Assembly (NCBI GenBank): GCA_035535195.1 | Contig: DATLQK010000073.1 | Location: 1-49,366 of the forward strand | Direction of reading: 5' to 3' | Source: JACDAN01 sp035535195 | GTDB taxonomy: Bacteria; Actinomycetota; Thermoleophilia; Gaiellales; Gaiellaceae | Length of the DNA: 49,366 nt | Shown: piece by piece, positions 24,085-31,976 of the stretch | Position numbering within the stretch: the stretch's first letter is position 1 | Layout of the letters: each line of letters begins with the position of its first letter | Program-made: the position numbers and the translations under genes | The notes under the pieces: model-generated | Databases searched by the model: none | The model's input: the letters and a program-made list of their open reading frames with translations, nothing else | Told to the model about the DNA's origin: nothing

Positions 24085-25021
24085 GGCCAAGCTCGTCCCC
24101 GAGGCGGGCTTCCAGTTCGATGCCTTCGAGGTCTCCGGGCTGCCGCGACGGCCCGGCCTGGCGCAGGTGCGCGCCGCCTTCCGCGCGGCGGGCGCCGTTC
24201 GCGCGTGCCGAGCGATCCTGCGCCGTCGCGGCCCGGACGTCGTGCTCGGCGGCGGCGGGTACGTTGCGGGGCCGATGGTGCTTGCGGCGGCAGGGCGACG
24301 GATTCCGACGGCGCTGATGGAGGCGGACGCACACCTCGGGCTCGCGAACCGGCTCGCTGCGCCGTTCGCGCGCCGCGTATTCCTCGCGTTTCCGATCGAG
24401 GGGCGGTCCGGCGGCCGCTACCGCGTCACTGGGCGGCCCATTCCGTCCGCCTCGCGGGTAAAGGTCACCAAGGAGGAGGCGCGGAGGCAGTTCTTCCTCG
24501 AGGACGGCCCGGTGCTGCTCGTTTTCGGCGGGAGCCAGGGCGCGCGGAGCCTCAACGAGCTCGCGGTCGAGAGCTTCGGCTCCGCGGGGCCGCAGGTGCT
24601 CCACCTGAGCGGCGAGCGCGACTTCGAGTCGCTGGCCGGACGGGTCTCGCGGTCGGACTACCGGCTGCTGCCCTTCGTCCCGGAGTTCGGCGCGGCGCTG
24701 GCCGCCGCCGACCTCGTCCTCGCCCGCGCGGGCGGCTCGGTGTGGGAGCTCGCCGCTGCGGGCCTCCCTGCGGTGCTCGTCCCGTACCCATTCGCAACCG
24801 CGGATCACCAGACGACGAACGCGCGCTACTTCGAGCAGGCGGGCGGCGCGGCGCTCGTCCCGGAGACCGAGCTCGAGCGGGTGCCGGAGCTGATCCGCTC
24901 GCTGCTCGCCGACCCGGAGCGGCTGAAGCGGATGAGCGAGTCGATGCAGCGCGTGGCCCGCCCGCACGCAGCAGAGGAGATCGCGGAGGAGCTGATCGCC
25001 CTTGCGGCCGCTCGAGGGTAG
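23942..25021 (+). CDS. murG: UDP-GlcNAc:lipid I transferase MurG
   Basis: A 359-residue GT28 glycosyltransferase converting lipid I to lipid II on the cytoplasmic membrane face. The N-terminal glycine loop ATGGTAGHVLPALAVAEAL is intact, as are VLGGGGYVAGPMVLAA, a FGGSQGARSLNE nucleotide-binding loop, ARAGGSVWELAAAGLPAVLVP and the acceptor-side DHQTTNARYFEQAGGA. The ATG at 23942 is upstream of the family N-terminus by about ten residues and lies well inside the ftsW reading frame (143-nt overlap). murC starts 20 nt before its stop. Confidence 0.95.
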   Translation: MGEQRQGPTCLIATGGTAGHVLPALAVAEALRERGAAVTFAGSPGRFEAKLVPEAGFQFDAFEVSGLPRRPGLAQVRAAFRAAGAVRACRAILRRRGPDVVLGGGGYVAGPMVLAAAGRRIPTALMEADAHLGLANRLAAPFARRVFLAFPIEGRSGGRYRVTGRPIPSASRVKVTKEEARRQFFLEDGPVLLVFGGSQGARSLNELAVESFGSAGPQVLHLSGERDFESLAGRVSRSDYRLLPFVPEFGAALAAADLVLARAGGSVWELAAAGLPAVLVPYPFATADHQTTNARYFEQAGGAALVPETELERVPELIRSLLADPERLKRMSESMQRVARPHAAEEIAEELIALAAARG

Positions 25022-26192
25022 GCGGCTCTTCTTCGTCGGGATCGGCGGCGCCGGCCTCTCGGGGTACGCGCTGCTCGCGGACGCCTGGGGCGCCGAGGTG
25101 TCCGGGTGGGACCGGTACGAGACGCCGTACCTCGAGCATGTCCGTGACGCCGGGATTCCGGTCGAGATCGGCGAGCAGGTGACGGCGGCGCCCGCGGGGG
25201 CGGAGACGGTCGTGTCGACGGCCTTCGCCGGGCAGGCCCGGGGGTGGACGCGGGCCGAGTTCCTCGCCGAGCTCGTCTCGCTCCAGGATTCGATCGTCGT
25301 CTCCGGCGCCCATGGCAAGACGACGACGGCCGCGATGGTCGCGTTCGTCCTCGACCGCCTCGGCCGCGACCCGTCGTTCCTGATCGGGGCCGACGTGCCG
25401 CAGCTCGGCGGGAACGCGCGGGCGGGTTCCGGCTGGCTCGTGGTCGAGGGCGACGAGTCCGACCGGACGGTCGAGCACCTTCGCCCGAAGATCGCAGTGG
25501 TCACGAACGTCGACCTCGACCACCACAGCGAGTTCCGCTCCCGCGCCGAGGTCGAGGCGCTGTTCGAGCGCTGGCTTGCGGAGGTGCCGACCGTGGTGCG
25601 CGGCGACGGGCTCGACCCGTACGACGGCGAGCTCATCCTGCCCGGCGAGCACAACCGGCGGAACGCCGCCGCGGCGCTCGCCGCGCTCGAGGCGGCCGGG
25701 GTGGATCCCGGTGAGGCGTGGCCGCAGCTGCGGGACTTCCGCGGCGCAGGGCGGCGGCTGCAGGAGGTCGGCGTCGCCGGCGACGTTCGCGTCGTGGACG
25801 ACTACGCCCATCACCCGGCCGAGATCGCCGTCACGCTCCGAACTCTGCGCGAGCAGACCGCGGGGCGGGTGCTGGCCCTGTTCCAGCCGCACCTCTTCTC
25901 GCGCACACGTCACCTCGCGCGCGAGACGGCCGCGGCGCTCGCGGCGGCCGACGTCGTGGCGGTGACCGAGATCTATCCGGCGCGGGAGGAGCCGGTCGAG
26001 GGCGTGAGCGGAAAGCTCGTCGTGGATGCGTTGTCGGAGCTGCGGCCGGGGATGACGATCGGCTGGACGCCGTCCGTCGAGGACGGAGCGCGATTCGTCG
26101 CAGGCCGCGCGCGGGGCGGGGACGTCGTCGCGACGATCGGTGCGGGCGACGTCGACCGCGCCGCCGGCCTCGTGCTGGACCACCTGTCGTGA
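25002..26192 (+). CDS. murC: UDP-N-acetylmuramate--L-alanine ligase MurC
   Basis: A 396-residue Mur ligase that adds L-alanine to UDP-MurNAc. N-terminal GRRLFFVGIGGAGLSGYALL, P-loop SGAHGKTTTAAMVAF, GDESDRT, TNVDLDHHSEF, LPGEHNRRNAAAALAALEAAG, and the C-terminal VVDDYAHHPAEIAVTL and ALFQPHLFSRT are all diagnostic. It is clearly shorter than typical MurC (about 450-490 residues): FERWLAEVPTVVRGDGLDP passes almost directly into LPGEHN, so roughly 45 residues of central-domain strands are missing. The start is a TTG at 25002 inside the murG 3' end; no ATG or GTG is available in a better position. Confidence 0.94.
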   Translation: MRPLEGRRLFFVGIGGAGLSGYALLADAWGAEVSGWDRYETPYLEHVRDAGIPVEIGEQVTAAPAGAETVVSTAFAGQARGWTRAEFLAELVSLQDSIVVSGAHGKTTTAAMVAFVLDRLGRDPSFLIGADVPQLGGNARAGSGWLVVEGDESDRTVEHLRPKIAVVTNVDLDHHSEFRSRAEVEALFERWLAEVPTVVRGDGLDPYDGELILPGEHNRRNAAAALAALEAAGVDPGEAWPQLRDFRGAGRRLQEVGVAGDVRVVDDYAHHPAEIAVTLRTLREQTAGRVLALFQPHLFSRTRHLARETAAALAAADVVAVTEIYPAREEPVEGVSGKLVVDALSELRPGMTIGWTPSVEDGARFVAGRARGGDVVATIGAGDVDRAAGLVLDHLS

Positions 26193-27064
26193 TCGAGGAG
26201 AACGTCCCGCTTTCGCGGTTCACCACTCTCGGCACCGGCGGGCCGGCGCGCTGGTTCGCCCGGCCCGAGACCGAGGAGGAGCTCGAGCGGGCACTCGCCT
26301 GGGCGGCCGAGCGCGAGGTGCCGGTGTCGGTGGTCGGGCTCGGCTCGAACCTGCTTGTCGCCGACGGGGGAGTCGAGGGACTCGTCCTGAGGCTCTCGGG
26401 CGAGCTCGCGAAGGCGGCGGTGGAAGGCGAACAACTGCTGGCCGGCGGCGGCGCGCCGCTCGCGGTGTGCCTCCATCGAGCGCGCACTGCCGAGCTCGGG
26501 GGCTTCGAGTTTGCCTGCGCCATACCCGGCACGGTCGGCGGCAGCGTCTGGATGAACGCCGGTGCGTACGGCGGCGACATCGCCGGGGTGCTCGCGCGTG
26601 CGCTCGTTGTCTCCGCCGACGGTGCGTCGTGGCGGTCCCCGGGAGAGCTCGGCCTCGAGTACCGGCGCTCCGGCCTTCACTCAGGGGAAGTCGTGGCCCG
26701 CGCGGAGTTCGCGCTGACGCCGCGACCTGCGGAGGAGATCAAGGCCAGGGTCGGAGAGATGCAAGCTCGGCGGAAGGCGGCGCAGCCGACGAACAAGCGC
26801 ACCTTCGGCAGCGTCTTCAAGAACCCGGACCACGAGCTGACCGCCGGGCGGATGCTCGAGGCCGCCGGCTTGCGGGGGCACAGGATCGGCGGCGCGCAGA
26901 TCTCGCCGCGCCACGCGAACTTCATCGAGAACGCCGACGACGCGCGCTCGGCGGAGGCCGTGGCGCTGATGACGGAGGCCCGCCGGCGGGCGCTGGAGCG
27001 GTTCGGCGTGAGGCTCGAGCACGAAGTGCAGTTCCTCGGGCCGCTCGAGCTCCCGGCGCTGTAG
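26189..27064 (+). CDS. murB: UDP-N-acetylenolpyruvoylglucosamine reductase MurB
   Basis: A 291-residue FAD-dependent reductase completing UDP-MurNAc synthesis. It starts ENVPLSRFTTLGTGGPARWF, binds FAD through GLGSNLLVADGGVEGLVLRL and CAIPGTVGGSVWMNAGAYGG, and carries the type II-like YRRSGLHSG segment, the proton donor Ser208 in GSVFKNPD and the C-terminal AGLRGHRIGGAQISPRHANF with FIEN. GTG start overlaps the murC stop (GTGA). Being shorter than the E. coli enzyme is consistent with a type II MurB. Confidence 0.95.
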   Translation: MIEENVPLSRFTTLGTGGPARWFARPETEEELERALAWAAEREVPVSVVGLGSNLLVADGGVEGLVLRLSGELAKAAVEGEQLLAGGGAPLAVCLHRARTAELGGFEFACAIPGTVGGSVWMNAGAYGGDIAGVLARALVVSADGASWRSPGELGLEYRRSGLHSGEVVARAEFALTPRPAEEIKARVGEMQARRKAAQPTNKRTFGSVFKNPDHELTAGRMLEAAGLRGHRIGGAQISPRHANFIENADDARSAEAVALMTEARRRALERFGVRLEHEVQFLGPLELPAL

Positions 27065-27095
27065 GAGCGGTCCCGGCTGCGGCGAACGTTGGGGC

Positions 27096-27908
27096 GTGGC
27101 CCGAGGACGACAGGTAGCCGCTGCTCGCGCCGAGGCGCGTGCGGCAAGTCCAGCCCTGCAGCTGCTGCCGTCTGGCCGGTCGCTGGCGATCGGGTTCGGC
27201 CTCCTCGCCGCCGCGTTCGTGCTTTACCTCGGCGCCCGCGAAACCTCCGTGTTCGCCGTGCGCTCGATCGAGGTCGAGACGGAGCCCGCGGGCCACGCGC
27301 GCCTCGTAGCGCGCGCGCTGGGGCCGCTCGAGGGCACCAGCCTGATGAAGGTCGACGAGGCGACGATCGCCAGGCGTCTCGACAGACTCCCGCACGTCCA
27401 CCTGCTCGGCTACGACCGGTCCTTCCCGAGCGGTCTCCGCGTCCACGTCAGCGTCGAGCGGCCCGTCGCCGTCCTGCGCCGCGGCGACGAGAACTGGCTC
27501 GTCTCCGGGCAGGGCCGCGTCTTGCGCAAGCTTGAGCAACGGCTCCGCCGACCCTTGCCGGTCGTCTGGCTGCCGCGGAACGCCGATCCGGAGATCGGCG
27601 GCATCGTCCGGACGCGGGAACCGGCGCGCGGCGTTGCCGCGCTGGCCACCGTCCGGGCGTCAGCCCCCGGCTTCTCCCGCCGCATCTGGTACGTGAAGGA
27701 AGGCGAGGACGGCGGACTGACGATGGTGCTCCGTGATCGGTTCGAGCTTCGCCTCGGCGAGAGCACCGACCTCGCGCTCAAGGTGAAGGTTGCCCGGCAG
27801 GTGCTTGCGGCGGTCCGGGCGACCGGCGCTGCCGCGTCGTACGTGGACGTCGCCGTACCGGAGCGTCCCGTCGCGGGGACGACTCTCAACTCTCAGATCG
27901 AGCCTTAG
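27096..27908 (+). CDS. ftsQ: Cell division protein FtsQ/DivIB
   Basis: A 270-residue bitopic division protein: short basic cytoplasmic tail, one membrane helix (LAIGFGLLAAAFVLYLGA, about residues 30-48), a POTRA domain beginning FAVRSIEVE and a beta domain with the conserved RPVAVLRRGDENWLVSGQGRVL. FtsQ links FtsL and DivIC to the septal synthase. It starts at GTG 27096, 31 nt after murB. The spacing and the lack of a good SD leave the exact start uncertain by a few residues. Confidence 0.9.
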   Translation: MARGRQVAAARAEARAASPALQLLPSGRSLAIGFGLLAAAFVLYLGARETSVFAVRSIEVETEPAGHARLVARALGPLEGTSLMKVDEATIARRLDRLPHVHLLGYDRSFPSGLRVHVSVERPVAVLRRGDENWLVSGQGRVLRKLEQRLRRPLPVVWLPRNADPEIGGIVRTREPARGVAALATVRASAPGFSRRIWYVKEGEDGGLTMVLRDRFELRLGESTDLALKVKVARQVLAAVRATGAAASYVDVAVPERPVAGTTLNSQIEP

Positions 27909-27929
27909 ACTTCATCGCCGTCTGCGGCG

Positions 27930-27970
27930 TTGACAGCGGGGTGGACCGGCCATACCCTGGGGCTGGCCGG
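27930..27970 (+). promoter_or_regulatory. ftsZ promoter with an inverted repeat across the -10 box
   Basis: TTGACA (27930-27935, perfect consensus), 17-bp spacer, TACCCT (27953-27958). A perfect 7-bp inverted repeat CCGGCCA (27946-27952) and TGGCCGG (27964-27970) brackets the -10 box and the expected startpoint near 27965. A second -10-like box TACACT lies at 27991-27996, closer to the gene. So ftsZ probably has its own transcription in addition to read-through from the cluster, possibly with an operator over the -10. Confidence 0.65.
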
Positions 27971-28017
27971 AGCTACCGCAACGGCGAAGCTACACTCGAG
28001 CTTGAGGTGGAGGGACG

Positions 28018-29103
28018 TTGAGCGTGCGTGACCAAACAGGCAACTACCTTGCGGTGATCAAGGTCGCCGGCGTCGGCGGCGGCGGTTCCAACGCGGTCAG
28101 CCGGATGGTCGACGCAGGCCTCAGCGGCGTCGAGTTCATCGCTGCGAACACCGACGCGCAGGCGTTGCTCGGCGTCGACTCCGACGTGAAGGTGCAGATC
28201 GGCGCGGAGTCCACGCGCGGCCTCGGCGCAGGGGCGAATCCGGAAGTCGGCAAGGGCGCGGCGCAGGAGAGCCGCGACGAGCTGAAGGAAGTCCTGAAAG
28301 GCGCTGACATGGTGTTCATTACCGCCGGGGAGGGGGGCGGCACCGGGACGGGCGCGGCGCCGATCGTCGCGGAGATCTCGAAGCACGATCTGGGCGCGCT
28401 GACCGTCGGCGTCGTCACTCGGCCGTTCGGGTTCGAGGGACGCCGCCGCGCCGAGCAGGCGCACATCGGGATCGAGGAGCTCCGCGAGCAGGTCGACACG
28501 CTGATCGTGATCGAGAACGACCGCCTGCTCCAGGTGGTCGAGAAGCGGACCTCGATCGTCGAGGCGTTCCGGATGGCGGACGACATCCTCCGCCAGGGCG
28601 TCCAGGGGATCACCGACCTGATCACCGTTCCCGGGATCGTCAACCTCGACTTCGCCGACGTGCGGGCGATCATGACCGAGGCCGGCTCGGCGCTGATGGG
28701 GATTGGCACCGCCTCTGGCGAGAACCGCGCCGCCGAGGCGGCGCACACGGCCGTCTCCTCGCCGCTGCTCGAGTCGTCGATCGAGGGCGCCACCGGGATC
28801 CTGCTGAACATCAGCGGGCCGCCCGAGATGGGGCTGTTCGAGGTCAACGAGGCAGCCGAGGTCGTCACGAGCGCCGCGGACCAGAACGCGAACGTGATCT
28901 TCGGTGCGGTGATCGACGAGTCGCTGAAGGACGCCGTGCGGGTCACCGTGATCGCCACCGGGTTCGGCCCGGGCGCGCATCGCCGCCGCCGTCGCGCAAC
29001 CGTCGAGGAAGAGGCTCCGGCCCAACGCCCCGAACAGGGCGAGCAGGAGGGCTTCGAGGTCCCGCGGGACGTGCTCGAGGTCCCCTCGTTCCTCCGCGAC
29101 TGA
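28018..29103 (+). CDS. ftsZ: Cell division GTPase FtsZ
   Basis: A 361-residue tubulin homologue that polymerises into the Z ring. It has VAGVGGGGSNAV, the GTP signature GGGTGTGAAP, the T7-loop region NLDFADVRAIM and the C-terminal core peptide DVLEVPSFLRD that binds partners such as SepF or FtsW. The tail between GTPase core and core peptide is short (about 35 residues). Strong SD (GGTGGAGGG, 28006-28014) lies 3 nt before the TTG at 28018 and 9 nt before an in-frame GTG at 28024, so the true start may be the GTG. No ftsA is in the cluster, as usual in actinobacteria. Confidence 0.96.
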   Translation: MSVRDQTGNYLAVIKVAGVGGGGSNAVSRMVDAGLSGVEFIAANTDAQALLGVDSDVKVQIGAESTRGLGAGANPEVGKGAAQESRDELKEVLKGADMVFITAGEGGGTGTGAAPIVAEISKHDLGALTVGVVTRPFGFEGRRRAEQAHIGIEELREQVDTLIVIENDRLLQVVEKRTSIVEAFRMADDILRQGVQGITDLITVPGIVNLDFADVRAIMTEAGSALMGIGTASGENRAAEAAHTAVSSPLLESSIEGATGILLNISGPPEMGLFEVNEAAEVVTSAADQNANVIFGAVIDESLKDAVRVTVIATGFGPGAHRRRRRATVEEEAPAQRPEQGEQEGFEVPRDVLEVPSFLRD

Positions 29104-29123
29104 GCGTCGCGGGGCGGTCCTGA

Positions 29124-29195
29124 GGCGCCGACTCGGCGGCGCCGACCGAGCACCTGCCGGCTTCGCCGGCGCGGGCGGTGGCTTTGCTGCTCGGT
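29124..29195 (+). terminator. Structured spacer after ftsZ: nested GC-rich hairpins
   Basis: Two stem-loops follow the ftsZ stop: GGCGCCG (29124-29130) pairs with CGGCGCC (29137-29143), and GCCGGC (29156-29161) pairs with GCCGGC (29165-29170) around a TTC loop. The second is enclosed by a perfect 8-bp outer stem, ACCGAGCA (29145-29152) with TGCTCGGT (29188-29195). No T run follows. The right end of the outer stem overlaps TAGCAT (29195-29200), a -10-like box 9 nt before the gcvT ATG. It may terminate dcw transcripts or regulate gcvT; both are inferences. Confidence 0.5.
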
Positions 29196-29209
29196 AGCAT
29201 CCGCGCGTC

Positions 29210-30262
29210 ATGCAGACGCTCCGCCGAACCCCGCTCTACGAGCGGCACCGCGCGCTGAACGCGCGCATGGTGTCCTTTGCCGGCTGGGAGATGCCGGTGC
29301 AGTACGAGGGCGTGATCCCGGAGCACAAGGCGGTCCGCTCCGATGCCGGCGTCTTCGACGTCTCGCACATGGGCGAGCTCGAGGTCGAAGGGCCGAGGGC
29401 GCACGAGTTCCTCCAGTCGATGCTCTCGAACGACCTCGACAAGGTCGAGCCGGGTGGAGCCCAGTACACGCTGCTCACGAACGGGCGCGGCGGGATCATC
29501 GACGACCTGATCGCGTATCGGCTCGAGCCGGGGCGCTACCTGCTGATCGTCAACGCCTCAAACCGTGAGGCGGTCTACGAGTCGCTGAAGGAGCGGGAGC
29601 TCTCGGGCTCGGACGTCCGCGACGTCTCGGACGACTACGCGCTCCTTGCCGTCCAGGGACCCCGGTCGCTCGAGTGGCTCGGCCTGGACGCGGCGCCCTC
29701 CTTCACCTTCGCCATGGGCGAGCTCGACGGGATCGAGGTGATGGTCAACCGCACCGGGTACACGGGCGAGCAGGGCGTGGAGCTGATGGTGCCGGCGGAG
29801 GACGCGGAGGAGCTCTGGGACCGCGTGCTCGAGCGTGGCGTCGTCCCCGCCGGTCTCGGAGCGCGCGACACGCTCCGGCTCGAGGTTTGCTTCCCGCTGC
29901 ACGGCAACGACATCGGGCCCGACACCGATGCGATCTCCGCCGGCCTCGGGTGGACGAGCGCGCTCGACAAGGACTTCACCGGCGTCGAGGAGCTGCGGCG
30001 GATCAAGCAGGAGGGGCCGCAGCGGAAACTCGTGCCCTTCGAGATGGAAGGTGCCGGAATCCCACGCCAGGGCATGGCGATCGCGGGCGGCGGCGAGGTC
30101 ACCTCCGGGACGCACTCGCCGATGCTCGACAAGGGGATCGGCATGGGCTACGTGCCGGTCGCGCAGGCCGAGCCCGGCACCGAGCTCTCGGTCGACGTCC
30201 GCGGCAGGGAGCGGCCGGCCCGCGTGGTGACGAAGCCGATCTACAAGCGACAGGAGGGTTGA
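29210..30262 (+). CDS. gcvT: Glycine cleavage system T protein (aminomethyltransferase)
   Basis: A 350-residue aminomethyltransferase that moves the methylene group from aminomethyl-lipoyl-H protein to tetrahydrofolate, releasing ammonia. N-terminal RRTPLYERHRALNARMVSFAGWEMPVQY, the GVFDVSHMGELEVEG block with the catalytic-type Asp, ANRTGYTGEQG-type segment (VNRTGYTGEQGVELM), LGARDTLRLEVCFPLHGND and the C-terminal TSGTHSPMLDKGIGMGYV fit GcvT. A TAGCAT box lies 9 nt before the ATG, so the operon likely has its own promoter. It overlaps gcvH by TGATG. Confidence 0.96.
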   Translation: MQTLRRTPLYERHRALNARMVSFAGWEMPVQYEGVIPEHKAVRSDAGVFDVSHMGELEVEGPRAHEFLQSMLSNDLDKVEPGGAQYTLLTNGRGGIIDDLIAYRLEPGRYLLIVNASNREAVYESLKERELSGSDVRDVSDDYALLAVQGPRSLEWLGLDAAPSFTFAMGELDGIEVMVNRTGYTGEQGVELMVPAEDAEELWDRVLERGVVPAGLGARDTLRLEVCFPLHGNDIGPDTDAISAGLGWTSALDKDFTGVEELRRIKQEGPQRKLVPFEMEGAGIPRQGMAIAGGGEVTSGTHSPMLDKGIGMGYVPVAQAEPGTELSVDVRGRERPARVVTKPIYKRQEG

Positions 30263-30657
30263 TGGCGGCCGAGGAGAGCTACCCCGACGACATTCGCTAC
30301 CACCGCGAACATGACTGGGCGCGGATCGAGGGCGACGAGGCGGTGCTGGGGATCACCTGGTACGCGCAGGACGCACTCGGGGAGCTCGTCCACTACGAGC
30401 CGCCGGAGCAGGGGGCGACGGTGTCGAGAGGAACGCCATACGGCGAGGTCGAGTCCGTCAAGGCGGTCTCCGACGTGATCGCGCCGGTCTCGGGCGAAGT
30501 GCTCGAGGTGAATCAAGCCGTGGTGGACGCGCCGGAGACGGTGAACGAGGACCCGTATGGCAACGGCTGGCTGATCCGGATCCGGCTCAGCGACCCTGCG
30601 GAGGCCGAGCAGCTGCTCGACGCCGCTGCGTACCGCGAGGTGCTCGCCGAGCAGTGA
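30262..30657 (+). CDS. gcvH: Glycine cleavage system H protein
   Basis: A 131-residue lipoyl carrier. It begins YPDDIRYHREHDWARIEGDE, has the lipoylation site Lys67 in VESVKAVSD, and the C-terminal NEDPYGNGWLIRIRLSD. H protein shuttles the aminomethyl intermediate between P, T and L proteins. A good SD (AGGAGGG, 30252-30258) sits inside the gcvT 3' end. Its TGA overlaps the GTG of gcvPA. No lipoate ligase or lipoyl synthase gene is in the window. Confidence 0.96.
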   Translation: MAAEESYPDDIRYHREHDWARIEGDEAVLGITWYAQDALGELVHYEPPEQGATVSRGTPYGEVESVKAVSDVIAPVSGEVLEVNQAVVDAPETVNEDPYGNGWLIRIRLSDPAEAEQLLDAAAYREVLAEQ

Positions 30658-31976
30658 CCTACGTCTGCCTCACCGACGCCGACCGGGAGGAGATGCTCGC
30701 GACGATCGGCGTCTCGTCGGTCGAGGAGCTCTTCCGCGACATCCCCGAGGGGGTCCGGCTGAAGCGGGAGCTCGACCTCGACGACCCGCTCTCCGAGCTC
30801 GAGATCGTCCAGCGGCTCGAGCGGCTCGCGGCGCGGAACGTCCCCGCCGGCGAGGAGATCTCGTTCCTCGGCGCAGGCGTCTACGACCACTATGTCCCGG
30901 CGATCGTCGACGCGATCCTCGAGCGCGGCGAGTTCCTGACCGCGTACACGCCGTACCAGCCGGAGCTGAGCCAGGGCGTGCTCCAGGCGCTCTTCGAGTA
31001 CCAGACGGTGATCTGCGAGCTGACCGGGATGGACGTGTCCAACGCCTCCGGCTACGACGGGACCACCGTCGCCGCTGACGCCTGCTACATCGCGAAGCAC
31101 GCCACCGGCCGCAGCAAGGTCGTCCTGGCAGAGTCGCTCAACCCGCAGGTGCGGCAGGTCGTCCGGACGTACGCGCCGGGCTTCGGGCTCGAGGTCGTCG
31201 ACGTCCCGCACCGGGAAGGTGTCACCGACCCCGAGGAGCTCCGCGCCGCGGCCGAGGGCGCCGCCGCCGTGATCTTCCAGCAGCCGAACTTCTTCGGCTG
31301 TCTCGAGCCGGCGCCGGAGCTCGCCGCCGCCGCGAACGACGCGGGCGCGCTGCCCGTCGCCCACGTCGACCCGGTCTCGCTCGGGGTGCTCGAGGCACCG
31401 GGTGCGTACGGCTGCGCGATCGCGATCGGCGAGGGTCAGGGCGCCGGCAACCCGCTGGCCTTCGGCGGGCCGCACTACGGGTTCATCGCCGCGCGGGAGG
31501 AGTTCACGCGGCGGATGCCCGGCCGCATCGTCGGGGAAACGACCGACGTGGACGGGAACCGCGGCTACGTCCTGACCCTGCAGACCCGCGAGCAGCACAT
31601 CCGGCGCGAGAAGGCGACGTCGAACATCACCACGAACCAGACCCTGCTAGCGCTGGGCGGCCTGATCCACCTGTGCTGGCTCGGCCCGCAGGGGCTGCGC
31701 GAGCTGGGGGAGACCTGCATGAGCCTCGCGGAGCACACGAAGGACCGGCTCGGCCTCCAGCCGGTGTTTCCCGAACGGACAACTTTCAAGGAGTTTGCCG
31801 TGCGCATCGGACGGCCCGCCGTCGAGGCGATCCGGGCGGCGCGCACACGGGGCGTCCATCCCGGCTACCCGCTCGGCAGGGACTACGAGGGCATGGACGA
31901 CGTGCTCCTCGTCGCCGTGACCGAGAAGCGGACGCTCGACGAGATCGAGGCGCTCGCAGGGGCGCTCGCCGCATGA
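30654..31976 (+). CDS. gcvPA: Glycine dehydrogenase (decarboxylating) subunit 1
   Basis: A 440-residue alpha-type subunit of the two-subunit P protein. It opens with YVCLTDADREEMLATIGVSSVEELFRDIP and shows FLGAGVYDHYVPAIVDAIL, FLTAYTPYQPELSQGVLQALFEYQT, ASGYDGTTVAADACY, FGGPHYGFIAAREEFTRRMPGRIVG and REQHIRREKATSNITTNQTL split over consecutive blocks, all typical of GcvPA. With GcvPB it decarboxylates glycine using PLP. GTG start overlaps gcvH; ATGA overlaps gcvPB. Confidence 0.96.
   Translation: MTYVCLTDADREEMLATIGVSSVEELFRDIPEGVRLKRELDLDDPLSELEIVQRLERLAARNVPAGEEISFLGAGVYDHYVPAIVDAILERGEFLTAYTPYQPELSQGVLQALFEYQTVICELTGMDVSNASGYDGTTVAADACYIAKHATGRSKVVLAESLNPQVRQVVRTYAPGFGLEVVDVPHREGVTDPEELRAAAEGAAAVIFQQPNFFGCLEPAPELAAAANDAGALPVAHVDPVSLGVLEAPGAYGCAIAIGEGQGAGNPLAFGGPHYGFIAAREEFTRRMPGRIVGETTDVDGNRGYVLTLQTREQHIRREKATSNITTNQTLLALGGLIHLCWLGPQGLRELGETCMSLAEHTKDRLGLQPVFPERTTFKEFAVRIGRPAVEAIRAARTRGVHPGYPLGRDYEGMDDVLLVAVTEKRTLDEIEALAGALAA

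Noticed and set aside
29104..29209. Glycine riboswitch upstream of gcvT
   Set aside because: Glycine riboswitches often precede gcvT, but the spacer is only 106 nt with no GGAGAG or matching conserved aptamer core; the stems present are simple GC hairpins.
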